From Gluconobacter roseus NBRC 3990 (GTDB lineage: Bacteria > Pseudomonadota > Alphaproteobacteria > Acetobacterales > Acetobacteraceae), in assembly GCF_006538885.1 (NCBI RefSeq), contig NZ_BJLY01000001.1, positions 496,001-560,000 of the forward strand: a stretch of 64,000 nt of DNA, in the 5' to 3' direction. How positions within the stretch are numbered: position 1 is the first letter of the stretch; each line of letters opens with the position of its first letter. Under the pieces are notes generated by a model. The model did no database searches and was not told the DNA's origin. It was given only the letters and a program-made list of their open reading frames with translations. The position numbers and the translations under genes were made by a program. This document shows, piece by piece, positions 18,820-27,430 of this stretch.

Positions 18820-20628
18820 ATGGCCGCTGACACCACGACCCTTACGACTGACTGTCTCTTTGCCCGCACCCGGGTTCAGGTGTGCGACGCTCTGCGATCG
18901 GTCGTCCCCGGCCTGCCGGAAGAGGTGGTGCAGCGCGTCGATCTGACCCCCACGCGCGACCCGTCCCACGGTGACATGGCCACGAACGCCGCCATGCTCG
19001 CCGCCAAGCCTGCGCGCCGCAAACCCGCCGAAATCGCCGCCGAACTGGTCGAGAAGCTCTCCGCCCTGCCGGAAGTCGCCAAGGCTGAAGCCGCAGGTCC
19101 GGGCTTCGTGAACCTGACGCTCAAGCCTGAAGTCCTGCAGGGCGTTGCCGTCTCGATCCTCAAGGCCGGCGACCGCTACGGCCGCTCCACGATGGGGCAG
19201 GGGACGCGCGTGAACGTGGAATATGTCTCCGCCAACCCGACCGGCCCAATGCATGTCGGCCACTGCCGTGGCGCCGTGGTCGGTGATGCGCTGGCCAACC
19301 TGCTCGAAGCGGCCGGCAACACCGTCACGCGCGAATACTACATCAACGATGCCGGAACGCAGGTCGTCGCGCTGACCTGGGCTACGTACTGGCGCTATCT
19401 TCAGGTCATCGGCACGGAGATTTCCGCCGACGATTTCAGCCCGCTCACTCCGAACGGCCTGCAATATCAGGGCGAGTACCTGATCCCTGTCGCCCAGAGC
19501 ATCGCTGACAAGCATGGCCGCACACTCGCCAACGCTGACGGTGGCCCGGCCGATCCGTCCGTCTGGTTCGAGACGGTGCGTCGTGAAGCCCTGACGCAGA
19601 TGATGGCGGCCATCCGCGAAGATCTGGAAGCGCTGGGCATTTCGCACGAAGTCTTCGCCAGCGAAGCCGAAACGCTGGCCAGTGGTCGTGTGGATGCCGC
19701 GATCGCCAAGCTCGACAGCAAGGGCCTGCTTTATGAAGGCGTGCTGGAGCCGCCCAAGGGCAAGATGCCGGAAGACTGGGAAGCCCGTCCGCAGATGCTC
19801 TTCCGCTCCACCGAATTCGGCGACGATCAGGACCGTGCGCTCCGCAAGTCCGACGGCACCAACACCTATTTCGCCAACGACATCGGCTACCACGCCCAGA
19901 AGGCCGAAAACGCCGACGTTCTGATCGACGTGCTCGGTGCCGATCATGGCGGATACGTCTCCCGCATGCGGGCTGCCATTTCCGCCCTGACGGATGGCAA
20001 GACCGGCTTTGAAGTCGTGATGTGCCAGATCGTGCGCGTCGTGAAGAACGGCGAGCCCGTCCGCATGTCCAAGCGTGCCGGGACGTTCGTCACCCTGCGC
20101 GACCTGCTGGACGAAGTGGGGCGTGACGCCGTGCGTTTCACGATGCTGACCCGCAAGGCCGATGCGCAGATGGAGTTCGATCTGGACGCTGTCGTCGCCC
20201 AGACACGCGACAACCCGGTGTTCTACGTCCAGTACGCCCATGCCCGCTGCCGCTCGGTCCTGCGTTCCGCCGAGACGATGTTTGGCGCTGATGCCGTAAC
20301 GCCGGAAGCTCTGTGCGGTGCTGATCTGACCAACCTGTCTTCGGACGTGGAACTGGCCGTCCTGCGCCGTCTGGCCGCGTTCCCGCGCAGTGTTGAAGCT
20401 GCCGCCACGGCCCGCGAGCCGCACCGGATCGCGACCTATTGCATTGATCTGGCCTCCGACTTCCATGCCCTGTGGAACCGGGGCCGCGAAGACACCACCC
20501 TGCGCTTCCTGCATGAGAACGACCGCGCCACCAGCCTCGCCAAGCTGGCGCTGGTTTCGGCCATTGCGGGAACGCTGCGCTGTGCCCTCACCATTCTCGG
20601 CGTCGTGCCGGTAGAGGAAATGCGATGA
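18820..20628 (+). CDS. argS: Arginyl-tRNA synthetase
   Basis: Class Ia synthetase that charges tRNA(Arg). The 602-residue protein has the N-terminal Add-1 domain (about 1-120), the HIGH-type motif PMHVGHCRGA, and a KMSKS equivalent read here as RMSKRAGTF. A C-terminal DALR helical domain ends VPVEEMR. ATGCGATGA at the 3' end overlaps the next start, so the SPOR-domain gene is coupled to it. dgt-argS-SPOR is a recurrent alphaproteobacterial order. Confidence 0.97.
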   Translation: MAADTTTLTTDCLFARTRVQVCDALRSVVPGLPEEVVQRVDLTPTRDPSHGDMATNAAMLAAKPARRKPAEIAAELVEKLSALPEVAKAEAAGPGFVNLTLKPEVLQGVAVSILKAGDRYGRSTMGQGTRVNVEYVSANPTGPMHVGHCRGAVVGDALANLLEAAGNTVTREYYINDAGTQVVALTWATYWRYLQVIGTEISADDFSPLTPNGLQYQGEYLIPVAQSIADKHGRTLANADGGPADPSVWFETVRREALTQMMAAIREDLEALGISHEVFASEAETLASGRVDAAIAKLDSKGLLYEGVLEPPKGKMPEDWEARPQMLFRSTEFGDDQDRALRKSDGTNTYFANDIGYHAQKAENADVLIDVLGADHGGYVSRMRAAISALTDGKTGFEVVMCQIVRVVKNGEPVRMSKRAGTFVTLRDLLDEVGRDAVRFTMLTRKADAQMEFDLDAVVAQTRDNPVFYVQYAHARCRSVLRSAETMFGADAVTPEALCGADLTNLSSDVELAVLRRLAAFPRSVEAAATAREPHRIATYCIDLASDFHALWNRGREDTTLRFLHENDRATSLAKLALVSAIAGTLRCALTILGVVPVEEMR

Positions 20629-21746
20629 CCCCGGAAAACGATCAGGACCGTAACCGCCCCGATCCGGGCGATTACGCCCGTACCCCGAAACAGCCTGCGG
20701 GTCCGGCTCCGGGAGCGCGTCCGCAGGCGCGTTTCGATCGCGAGCGCCTGAGCAACGATTATGACGACGAACCCCCGCTGCGTCGCCGTGCGGCTGCTGC
20801 TGGCGGTGCGTCCGGGGCAGGGCGTCTGACGTCCGTACTGGGCAATGATCCCGCCACGCGCAAGCTGGTTGGTGGTGCGGTCGGTATCGGCGTTGTGCTG
20901 CTGCTGGCTGTCGGCGGCTGGTCGCTCATGGGCAGCCATCATGGCGGCATTCCCATCATCGGACCGCCGCCGGGCCCGGTGAAGGACCGTCCGGCCGATC
21001 CGGGCGGGATGCAGATCATGGGCGGCGATGACGGCGACACCGACATGACCGGCAACGGCGAGGCACATCTCGCCCCGGGTCCGGAGCAGCCGGATACGAA
21101 GGCACTGGCCCGCCAGTACGGCGTCCCGCCCGGAACGCCTGCGCCGGAAACACCGAAGACCGATGCTCCCAAGACAGAGGGTGCAGCACCGGATAATGCG
21201 CCGACAGCCCAGACGCCTGCCATCTCGCCGGAAGCTGCCGCGCCTGCGGATACGGGACAGATGTCTCCGGGCACGGCCCTGCCTGCGACGGTTCCAGAAA
21301 AGCCGCAGGATCAGGCCGCCCCACCTGCCGAGGCGCCGAAGGCTGCACCGCCCAAGGAAGCGCCGAAAAAGGAAGAGGCGCCTGTCCATCATGCTGCACG
21401 ACCGGCCGAAAAGCCGCTTCCCGCGCCGGTTCCGGAGCCTGAGAATGTCGGACCGCCGAAAGCCGCCGCTCCGGCTGCGGAAAAAGCCGAGACATCCGGG
21501 GGAACGCATGAAGTCCAGCTCGGCGCGCTCGACAGCGAGGCTGCGGCCCGCAAGGAATGGGACAGTCTGCGCCATCAGGCACCGGCCCTGTTCGCAGGCC
21601 ATACGCCGCTGTTCGAGAAGACAACACGTGGGGACCATACCTTCGTGCGTCTGCGGATCGGTGGCTTTGCGGATCTCAAATCTGCACGGGCCTATTGCGT
21701 GAAGCTGCACGCGCAGTCCGTCGCCTGTACGCCGGCCCAGTTCTGA
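20625..21746 (+). CDS. SPOR domain-containing membrane protein
   Basis: The 373-residue protein is predicted to be inner-membrane anchored with a periplasmic C-terminus. It has a charged cytoplasmic N-terminus, one membrane helix at about 80-105 (GVVLLLAVGGW), and a long linker rich in Pro, Ala, Lys and Glu. The C-terminal 80 residues are a SPOR domain (HEVQLGALDSEAAARKEW ... VRLRIGGFADLKSA). SPOR domains bind denuded glycan strands at division sites. GAGGA precedes the start, which overlaps the argS stop. A septal role is inferred from the domain. Confidence 0.88.
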   Translation: MTPENDQDRNRPDPGDYARTPKQPAGPAPGARPQARFDRERLSNDYDDEPPLRRRAAAAGGASGAGRLTSVLGNDPATRKLVGGAVGIGVVLLLAVGGWSLMGSHHGGIPIIGPPPGPVKDRPADPGGMQIMGGDDGDTDMTGNGEAHLAPGPEQPDTKALARQYGVPPGTPAPETPKTDAPKTEGAAPDNAPTAQTPAISPEAAAPADTGQMSPGTALPATVPEKPQDQAAPPAEAPKAAPPKEAPKKEEAPVHHAARPAEKPLPAPVPEPENVGPPKAAAPAAEKAETSGGTHEVQLGALDSEAAARKEWDSLRHQAPALFAGHTPLFEKTTRGDHTFVRLRIGGFADLKSARAYCVKLHAQSVACTPAQF

Positions 21747-21756
21747 GAGCTGGCGT

Positions 21757-22521
21757 TTGAGCGAGACACTGCATCTGACGCTTGACGGGTTCGAGGGGCC
21801 GCTGGACCTGCTCCTCGATCTGGCCCGCAAGCAGAAGGTGGATCTGGCGAAAATCTCCATCCTGCAACTGGTGGAGCAGTATCTGGCCGTTGTGGACAAG
21901 GCCCGTGCGGAAGCGCGGAGCCTGCGGCTGGAACTGGCGGCGGACTGGCTGGTCATGGCGGCCTGGCTCGCCTGGCTGAAATCCAAGCTGCTCCTGCCTG
22001 CCGAGAGCGAAGACCCGGACGCCGAAGACGCGATTGAGCTGCTTCAGGAACGCCTGATCGAACTGGAACGGATGCGTGCCGCCGCTCGGTGGCTGGCCGA
22101 ACAGCCCCGTCTGGGCATCGACGTGTTCCGGCGCGGGGAAGGGGAAGACCATACCGAAATCGACCGCTCCGGCCTGCGTGTGGACATGCCGGCTCTGATC
22201 ACGGCCTATCTTTCAGCCCGACGCAGGACCGGGCGCAGGCGCGTCTATGCGCCGCGCGCCCGCCGTTACTGGAGCGTGCAGGATGCGCTCTCCCGCCTCA
22301 AGCGCCTGCTCGGGACAGACCATGTTGTCGGCTGGCAGACCCTGACCTCTCTTCTGCCGGATCCGGATGAACTGGACGGCGAAGAGGGGCCTTACGGGCG
22401 CAATGCCGCTCTTGCAGGCACGCTGCTGGCGGGGCTGGAACTGGCCAAGGGCGGGGCGCTTGAACTGCGCCAGCCCGAGGCGTTCGGAGAAATCGAATGG
22501 CGGGCGGCCACGCCCTCATGA
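21757..22521 (+). CDS. scpA: Segregation and condensation protein A
   Basis: Kleisin subunit bridging the SMC heads in the bacterial condensin. The 254-residue protein has the N-terminal signature FEGPLDLLLDLARKQKVDL and a conserved second block ADWLVMAAWLAWLKSKLLLP. The start is a TTG at 21757 with GAGAG about 8 nt upstream, and no suitable ATG exists in frame before the conserved N-terminus. The stop overlaps the scpB start. nagZ, which often precedes scpA in alphaproteobacteria, is absent; only 10 nt separate it from the SPOR gene. Confidence 0.93.
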   Translation: MSETLHLTLDGFEGPLDLLLDLARKQKVDLAKISILQLVEQYLAVVDKARAEARSLRLELAADWLVMAAWLAWLKSKLLLPAESEDPDAEDAIELLQERLIELERMRAAARWLAEQPRLGIDVFRRGEGEDHTEIDRSGLRVDMPALITAYLSARRRTGRRRVYAPRARRYWSVQDALSRLKRLLGTDHVVGWQTLTSLLPDPDELDGEEGPYGRNAALAGTLLAGLELAKGGALELRQPEAFGEIEWRAATPS

Positions 22522-23108
22522 CGGATCCCGCAATGCTCGACCGGGCCTGCCTTCTCGTGGAGGCACTCGTTTTCGCCAGCCCTGAGCCCGTAAAGCCTGC
22601 GGCCATTGCCGAGCTTCTAACTGCACAATCCATTCCCGTGCCCGTCGAAGAGGCGCTTGAGGCTGTGCGGAGCCGCTACGCTGATCATGCGGTGGAAATG
22701 GTGCTGGTCGCGGGGGGATGGCAGTTCCGCACCCGACCGGAATTCGCGTCCGCCCTGACCAAAGTCGTGGAAAAGCCCCGTCGTCTGAGTCGCGGCGCGA
22801 TGGAAACACTGGCCATCATCGCCTATCACCAGCCCTGCACCCGCGCCGAAATCGAGGCCATCCGTGGCGTCTCGCTCGGGCAGGCGGTGCTCGACGCCCT
22901 TCTGGAAGACAGTCTGATTGCCCCTAAAGGTCGCAAGGAAGTTCCAGGACGTCCGGTTCTGTGGGGCACCACGGCCAGTTTTCTGGAAAGTTTCGGTCTG
23001 CCGGATCTGCGGGGGCTGCCCCGCCGGGAAGACTTCCTGCTGGACCGCGCGCCCACGGAAGCAGAAGACGATGCTTCTGCCGTAGGCGGAACGGAGCAGA
23101 CAGGCTAG
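22518..23108 (+). CDS. scpB: Segregation and condensation protein B
   Basis: Winged-helix partner that dimerises and regulates the SMC-ScpA complex. From the ATG at 22518, which overlaps the scpA stop as ATGA, it is 196 residues. Landmarks are LVEALVFASPEPV, LSRGAMETLAIIAYHQP and RKEVPGRPVLWGTT. An ATG at 22497 would extend it seven residues into scpA. A tatB start follows 9 nt after its TAG. Confidence 0.94.
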   Translation: MTDPAMLDRACLLVEALVFASPEPVKPAAIAELLTAQSIPVPVEEALEAVRSRYADHAVEMVLVAGGWQFRTRPEFASALTKVVEKPRRLSRGAMETLAIIAYHQPCTRAEIEAIRGVSLGQAVLDALLEDSLIAPKGRKEVPGRPVLWGTTASFLESFGLPDLRGLPRREDFLLDRAPTEAEDDASAVGGTEQTG

Positions 23109-23117
23109 GAATGATGC

Positions 23118-23720
23118 ATGTTTGACTTCAGTTTCTCGGAAATCGCGCTGTTCGTGATGGTGGCGATGGTCTTCATCCGCCCGAAGGACCTGCCGGTTGC
23201 CATCCGCACCCTGTCGAACGGGTTAAAGGCGATGCGGCGCATGGCGGCAGAATTCCAGTCCCATGTGGACGAGATGGTCCGTGAAGCCGATCTCTCCGAA
23301 GCGCGCGACCAGTTCCGGGACCTGAAGAACTTCAACCTGCGCGACCGTGTCACGAAGGCCATCGACGGCGACAATTCCATCCGGCGCAGTCTGGAACTCG
23401 ACACGCCCGCAAAAGCGTCCGCTGCGGATCTTCCGAAAGTTCCGCCGGCACCACCGCTTCCCCCGCCGCCCCTGACCGATCTGGAAACGGTGCCCTATAA
23501 TGCCCGTCCGCAGTTCGAGCCGGCCGCAGACATCCCCGTCGAACCGGAACCCGAGCCCAACGACGATGTCGTGGATGCTCCGTCCATTCTGCCCCCCAGC
23601 ACGGCAAGGCGGCTTCTGCATGAGCGCTCCCGCTGGCGCGCCCCTGACATCCTGCCGCCCGTCCGCGCCATCCATGCCGGCCGGCGCGTGACCATTGCGA
23701 GCGGAAAGGACGGCGAATGA
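23118..23720 (+). CDS. tatB: Sec-independent protein translocase subunit TatB
   Basis: Membrane component of the twin-arginine translocase that binds substrate signal peptides with TatC. The 200-residue protein has a short N-terminal helix (MFDFSFSEIALFVMVAMVF) followed by the amphipathic region with RPKDLPVAIRTL and a charged, proline-rich tail. The Glu in FSEIAL and the long tail mark TatB rather than TatA. AGGA lies 8 nt upstream. No tatA sits in the 9-nt gap to scpB. Confidence 0.92.
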   Translation: MFDFSFSEIALFVMVAMVFIRPKDLPVAIRTLSNGLKAMRRMAAEFQSHVDEMVREADLSEARDQFRDLKNFNLRDRVTKAIDGDNSIRRSLELDTPAKASAADLPKVPPAPPLPPPPLTDLETVPYNARPQFEPAADIPVEPEPEPNDDVVDAPSILPPSTARRLLHERSRWRAPDILPPVRAIHAGRRVTIASGKDGE

Positions 23721-24502
23721 CCGATACCGACAGCATCAATGACACGCCGATGCCGCTCCTCGAGCACCTCGTGGAGCTGCGCAAGCGGCTGATCTGGTCC
23801 ATCGTGACCTTCGTGATCGCCTTTGCCATCTGCTATCATTATTCGGGCGAGATCTACCGGTTCCTAGCGGCCCCGCTCGGCAACATCATGCGCAAGAACG
23901 GGGAGCAGCCGCACCTGATCTATACTGCGCTGTATGAGGCCTTCTTCACCTATATCCGCGTGGCCGTTTTCGGTGCGACCTGCCTGTCCTTCCCGATGAT
24001 CGCCATTCAGGCCTGGATCTTCATCGCGCCGGGCCTGTATCGCAGCGAAAAGCGTGCCTTCGCGCCGTTCCTGATCGCCACGCCCATCATGTTCCTGATC
24101 GGCGCGGCACTCGCCTATTACGTGGTGTTCCCTTACGCGTGGCAGTTCTTCCTGTCGTTCCAGACGCCGCAGAGCACCAATGGCGGCATGCAGATCGAAC
24201 TTCAGGCCAAGGTTTCGGAATATCTGACGCTGGTCACGAAAATGATCCTCGCCTTCGGAGTCTGTTTCGAGCTGCCCGTCGTGCTGACCCTGCTGGTGCG
24301 TGTCGGCCTGCTGAGCGTGGCGCAGCTCAAGCGTTTTCGTCGCTATGCCGTTGTTGCGTCCTTTGCGGTGGCCGCCGTGATCGCCCCACCTGATGCGATT
24401 ACGATGCTGAGCCTCGCCATTCCCCTCGTCGCCCTGTACGAGGTATCCATCCTCACGGCCCGGTTCGTCGAACCGAAACCCATGGCCGCTGATGAAGACT
24501 GA
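23717..24502 (+). CDS. tatC: Sec-independent protein translocase subunit TatC
   Basis: Polytopic core of the twin-arginine translocase that recognises the RR signal. Of 261 residues, the conserved N-terminal MPLLEHLVELRKRLIWS precedes six membrane helices, with the periplasmic FFTYIRVAVF and late RRYAVVASFAVAAVIAPPD. It overlaps tatB by 4 nt and has AAGGA upstream. serS follows after 27 nt. Confidence 0.96.
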   Translation: MTDTDSINDTPMPLLEHLVELRKRLIWSIVTFVIAFAICYHYSGEIYRFLAAPLGNIMRKNGEQPHLIYTALYEAFFTYIRVAVFGATCLSFPMIAIQAWIFIAPGLYRSEKRAFAPFLIATPIMFLIGAALAYYVVFPYAWQFFLSFQTPQSTNGGMQIELQAKVSEYLTLVTKMILAFGVCFELPVVLTLLVRVGLLSVAQLKRFRRYAVVASFAVAAVIAPPDAITMLSLAIPLVALYEVSILTARFVEPKPMAADED

Positions 24503-24529
24503 TGACCAGACCTGCCGGAGCCCTGAACC

Positions 24530-25792
24530 ATGCATGACCTGAAAGCCCTGCGCGCCGACCCGGCCGCTTTTGACGCTGCTCTCGCACGTCGGGGCCTGTC
24601 ACCCGTGGGACAGCAGCTTGTCAGTGACGATGAAGAACGCCGCGCGGCACTGGCTGCGCTTCAGGGAGCGCAGGGCGCACGCAAGGCGCTGGCCAAGGAA
24701 ATCGGCCTGCTCAAGCGCCAGAAGCTCGACACTGCCGAGATCGAAGCGAAGGCCGTGGCCCTGCGTGACCAGATCGCCGGCCTGGAAGAGCGTGCCAACA
24801 CGATCCAGACCCGCATCGACGACGTGCTGAAATCCCTGCCGAACCGCCTCGATGCCTCCGTGCCGGATGGAAAGAGCGAGGACGAGAACGTCGTCGTCCA
24901 TGTCCGTGGCGAGAAGCGCGAATTTGCTTTCGAGGCAAAGCAGCATTTCGAACTGGGCGAAGCGCTGGGGCTGATGGATTTCCCGACCGCCGCCAAGCTG
25001 TCGGGCACGCGCTTCGTCGTCCTGCGTGGTGCGCTTGCCCGTCTGGAACGCGCGCTAGGCCAGTTCATGCTCGACACCCACACGACCGAGTTCGGCTACA
25101 GCGAAACCAGCGTGCCGCTGCTGGTCAATGACGACGCCATGTATGGCACGGACAAGCTGCCCAAGTTTGCCGAGGATTCGTTCCGCACCGAAGACGGCCG
25201 CTGGCTGATCCCGACCGCCGAAGTCCCGCTGACGGCCTCTGTCATGGGCGACATCCTCCCGGCCGACGCCCTGCCGATCCGCATGACCGCACTGTCCCAG
25301 TGCTTCCGCTCCGAAGCCGGTTCGGCCGGGCGCGACGTCCGCGGTATGCTGCGTCAGCACCAGTTCACAAAGTGTGAGCTGGTCTCCGTCGTGAAGCCCG
25401 AAGACAGCGACGCCGAGCATGAGCGCATGACGCAGGCCGCCGAGACGGTTCTGGAGCGTCTGGGCATTACCTTCCGCCGGATGCTGCTCTGCGCGGGCGA
25501 TACAGGCTTTGGTGCGGCCAAGACGTTCGATCTGGAAGCCTGGCTTCCGGGGCAGAAGGCCTGGCGCGAAATTTCTTCGTGCTCGAATACGCGCGATTTT
25601 CAGGCACGCCGCATGAATGCGCGCTATCGTGCCGAGAATGGACCGGCCTTCGTCAATACACTCAATGGTTCCGGTCTCGCTGTCGGTCGGACGATGATCG
25701 CTGTTATGGAAACATATCAGAACGAAGACGGCAGCATCGATATCCCCGAGGTTCTGCGTCCCTATATGGGCGGGCTGAACCGCATCGGCTGA
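24530..25792 (+). CDS. serS: Seryl-tRNA synthetase
   Basis: Class II synthetase charging tRNA(Ser) and tRNA(Sec) where present. The 420-residue protein has the N-terminal antiparallel coiled coil that grips the tRNA (about 25-105), motif 2 [20 protein letters not shown], and motif 3 in [17 protein letters not shown] with the C-terminal [19 protein letters not shown] precedes the ATG. In relatives serS is often followed by surE; here an envelope protein gene follows after 12 nt instead. Confidence 0.97.
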   Translation: MHDLKALRADPAAFDAALARRGLSPVGQQLVSDDEERRAALAALQGAQGARKALAKEIGLLKRQKLDTAEIEAKAVALRDQIAGLEERANTIQTRIDDVLKSLPNRLDASVPDGKSEDENVVVHVRGEKREFAFEAKQHFELGEALGLMDFPTAAKLSGTRFVVLRGALARLERALGQFMLDTHTTEFGYSETSVPLLVNDDAMYGTDKLPKFAEDSFRTEDGRWLIPTAEVPLTASVMGDILPADALPIRMTALSQCFRSEAGSAGRDVRGMLRQHQFTKCELVSVVKPEDSDAEHERMTQAAETVLERLGITFRRMLLCAGDTGFGAAKTFDLEAWLPGQKAWREISSCSNTRDFQARRMNARYRAENGPAFVNTLNGSGLAVGRTMIAVMETYQNEDGSIDIPEVLRPYMGGLNRIG

Positions 25793-25804
25793 GGAATGCA
25801 AGGC

Positions 25805-26545
25805 ATGATCACGATCCGCCGTTTCGCCCTGGCCCTGCTGGCCGCAGGCTCCGTTTTCGCTTCATGCCCCGCCGAGGCGGACAGCATGCAGACACTGCAC
25901 GGTCAGGCTATGTACCGTGAGCGCATGGCCCTGCCGCCTGGTGCGGTCCTCAGTGTCTGGATCGAGGATACAGGTGCGACGCATGGCGCCCCACTGGTCA
26001 TGGCCGAACAGCGCGAAGACATTCATCGTGGTGTTCCCATTCCCTATACGCTGACCTATCCGGCCCTCCCGACGGGCGGTCATTACGTGCTGAATGCGGA
26101 AATTACGGTGGAAGGGCGCCGGCTCTTTGCGACCCCGGATGGTGGTATGCCCCTCGATCATCCCCAGTTGCTGCTCCGACATGTCGCCGGTACCCCCGTC
26201 AGTGCACCTTATGGTGCATGGCGGATCCAGAGCGTGGGCGACCTACGTTTCGACAGCACGGCGGATGCGCCGGGCCTGACGCTGCAACAGGACGGAACCG
26301 TTTATGGGACGGATGGTTGTAACCGCCTGATGGGACATTTCAGGCTGGAAGGGCAGACACTGCGCTTTCTGCCCTTCGCCATGACCCGCAAGGCCTGTCT
26401 GCCAGCCCTCATGGCGCAGGAACGCCAGATCGGGGCATTCCTCCCAACCGTGACATCATGGTCACGTGACGGCGAAAAGCACCTCGTGCTGCATTCAGGT
26501 GATTCGTCTGGCCCAATGGTTCTCGTCCCCCAGGACGCCCAGTAG
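25805..26545 (+). CDS. Exported YbaY-like / META domain protein
   Basis: From the ATG at 25805 (AGGA 8 nt upstream) this is 246 residues. The N-terminus is a signal peptide; FASC could be an imperfect lipobox, so lipoprotein or secreted form is open. Residues about 35-125 resemble the YbaY/YscW lipoprotein domain (LPPGAVLSVWIED ... PIPYTLTYP). Residues about 140-240 are a META domain, with the diagnostic DGCNRLMGHF and later RKACLPALMAQE. META domains occur in heat-shock HslJ-type envelope proteins. The exact function is unknown. Confidence 0.82.
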   Translation: MITIRRFALALLAAGSVFASCPAEADSMQTLHGQAMYRERMALPPGAVLSVWIEDTGATHGAPLVMAEQREDIHRGVPIPYTLTYPALPTGGHYVLNAEITVEGRRLFATPDGGMPLDHPQLLLRHVAGTPVSAPYGAWRIQSVGDLRFDSTADAPGLTLQQDGTVYGTDGCNRLMGHFRLEGQTLRFLPFAMTRKACLPALMAQERQIGAFLPTVTSWSRDGEKHLVLHSGDSSGPMVLVPQDAQ

Positions 26546-26734
26546 CTACCGCAGACCGGAATTCAAAAAAACTTTAGCCGTATACGTCGTTTTTCAAAGG
26601 ACCGGGGGGTATCGAACCTCTTCCCCTGTAATGACAAACAGGACTAGTCTGATCCGGCTATCGCTGTCTTTCAAATGATTGATCAGACAAGACCTCTCCC
26701 ACAAAAATGGGGGGACTCTGACCGGCAGAGAGTT

Positions 26735-26763
26735 TTGTCGCATGGCGTGGCGCGCCACTGTTA
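26735..26763 (+). promoter_or_regulatory. Putative promoter with internal palindromic operator, upstream of the XRE gene
   Basis: TTGTCG (26735-26740) and CTGTTA (26758-26763) are 17 bp apart. The perfect 12-bp palindrome GTGGCGCGCCAC (26747-26758) fills the spacer and touches the -10, a classical operator position. The downstream gene encodes a helix-turn-helix protein, so autoregulation is plausible. The promoter match itself is weak. Confidence 0.4.
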
Positions 26764-26782
26764 GCAGGCCGGAGGCTTACTG

Positions 26783-27394
26783 ATGAAAACGACGATCCAG
26801 CTTGGGCTGGGACAGAAATGGACTTCTCCGCCAGTCGCTGAAGAGGGTTCTGGTGATGTAAGAGAAATCATTATCCTGGGGGCAGGCAGGGTTGGTTTCA
26901 GGATAGAGGGCCAGTCACTTGCGCCGACGCATGTTTCAGAGACGGCGTTCAGAGCATGGATCAAAGAGACGGAGGCGAAATTGACCAAAGACGCCATTCC
27001 CCCGGCACAACTTTCTCCGGGGCTTGAGCTTGGGCGCCGCATCCGGCTTCTTCGGGAAATGGCAGGACTGAGCCAGCGGCAACTGGCCGAGAAAGTCGGC
27101 ATTTCACGTTCGGCCGTGGCGTTCTGGGAAACGGGCCGTTCGGGCCATGTCGGCAAGCATCTGGGAAGTCTCGCTCAGGTGCTGGGCGTCGAGCCCGAAG
27201 TCCTGCTCACCGGAATGGCTTACAAGGCCATTCAGGAAACGCTCACGCCTGATGAAAATACGATGCTCATGCTCTACAGGCAGCTCGATCCGCTCATCAA
27301 ACTTCAGGCCCAGAAATGGATCGAACGCCGCGTGCGTCATACGGCTGACGAAGCGCAGAGTATCAAAACACCTGATCAGTCCAAAAGCGCCTGA
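26783..27394 (+). CDS. XRE-family helix-turn-helix transcriptional regulator
   Basis: The 203-residue protein has a Cro/CI-type helix-turn-helix at about 75-130: LGRRIRLLREMAGLSQRQLAEKVGISRSAVAFWETG. About 70 N-terminal residues precede it and match no domain I can name; about 70 helical residues follow. GGAGG lies 9 nt before the ATG. The 237-nt upstream region is A+T-richer than its surroundings and contains a palindrome likely to be its operator. It is not associated with a toxin or prophage here; target genes are unknown. Confidence 0.85.
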   Translation: MKTTIQLGLGQKWTSPPVAEEGSGDVREIIILGAGRVGFRIEGQSLAPTHVSETAFRAWIKETEAKLTKDAIPPAQLSPGLELGRRIRLLREMAGLSQRQLAEKVGISRSAVAFWETGRSGHVGKHLGSLAQVLGVEPEVLLTGMAYKAIQETLTPDENTMLMLYRQLDPLIKLQAQKWIERRVRHTADEAQSIKTPDQSKSA

Positions 27395-27430
27395 AATCCG
27401 GGCCTGTCTTCTGTCAGGCTCGGAACTCCG

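Noticed and set aside
18559-20514. 651-codon open frame antisense to argS
   Set aside because: Shadow of argS and the dgt end; no recognisable domain and no credible ribosome-binding context.
20436-21986. 516-codon minus-strand open frame over argS, the SPOR gene and scpA
   Set aside because: Arg-rich shadow of three real genes with coupled starts on the plus strand.
26466-26678. 70-codon plus-strand open frame after the META-domain gene
   Set aside because: Overlaps the META gene out of frame, has no ribosome-binding site, and the product is not protein-like.
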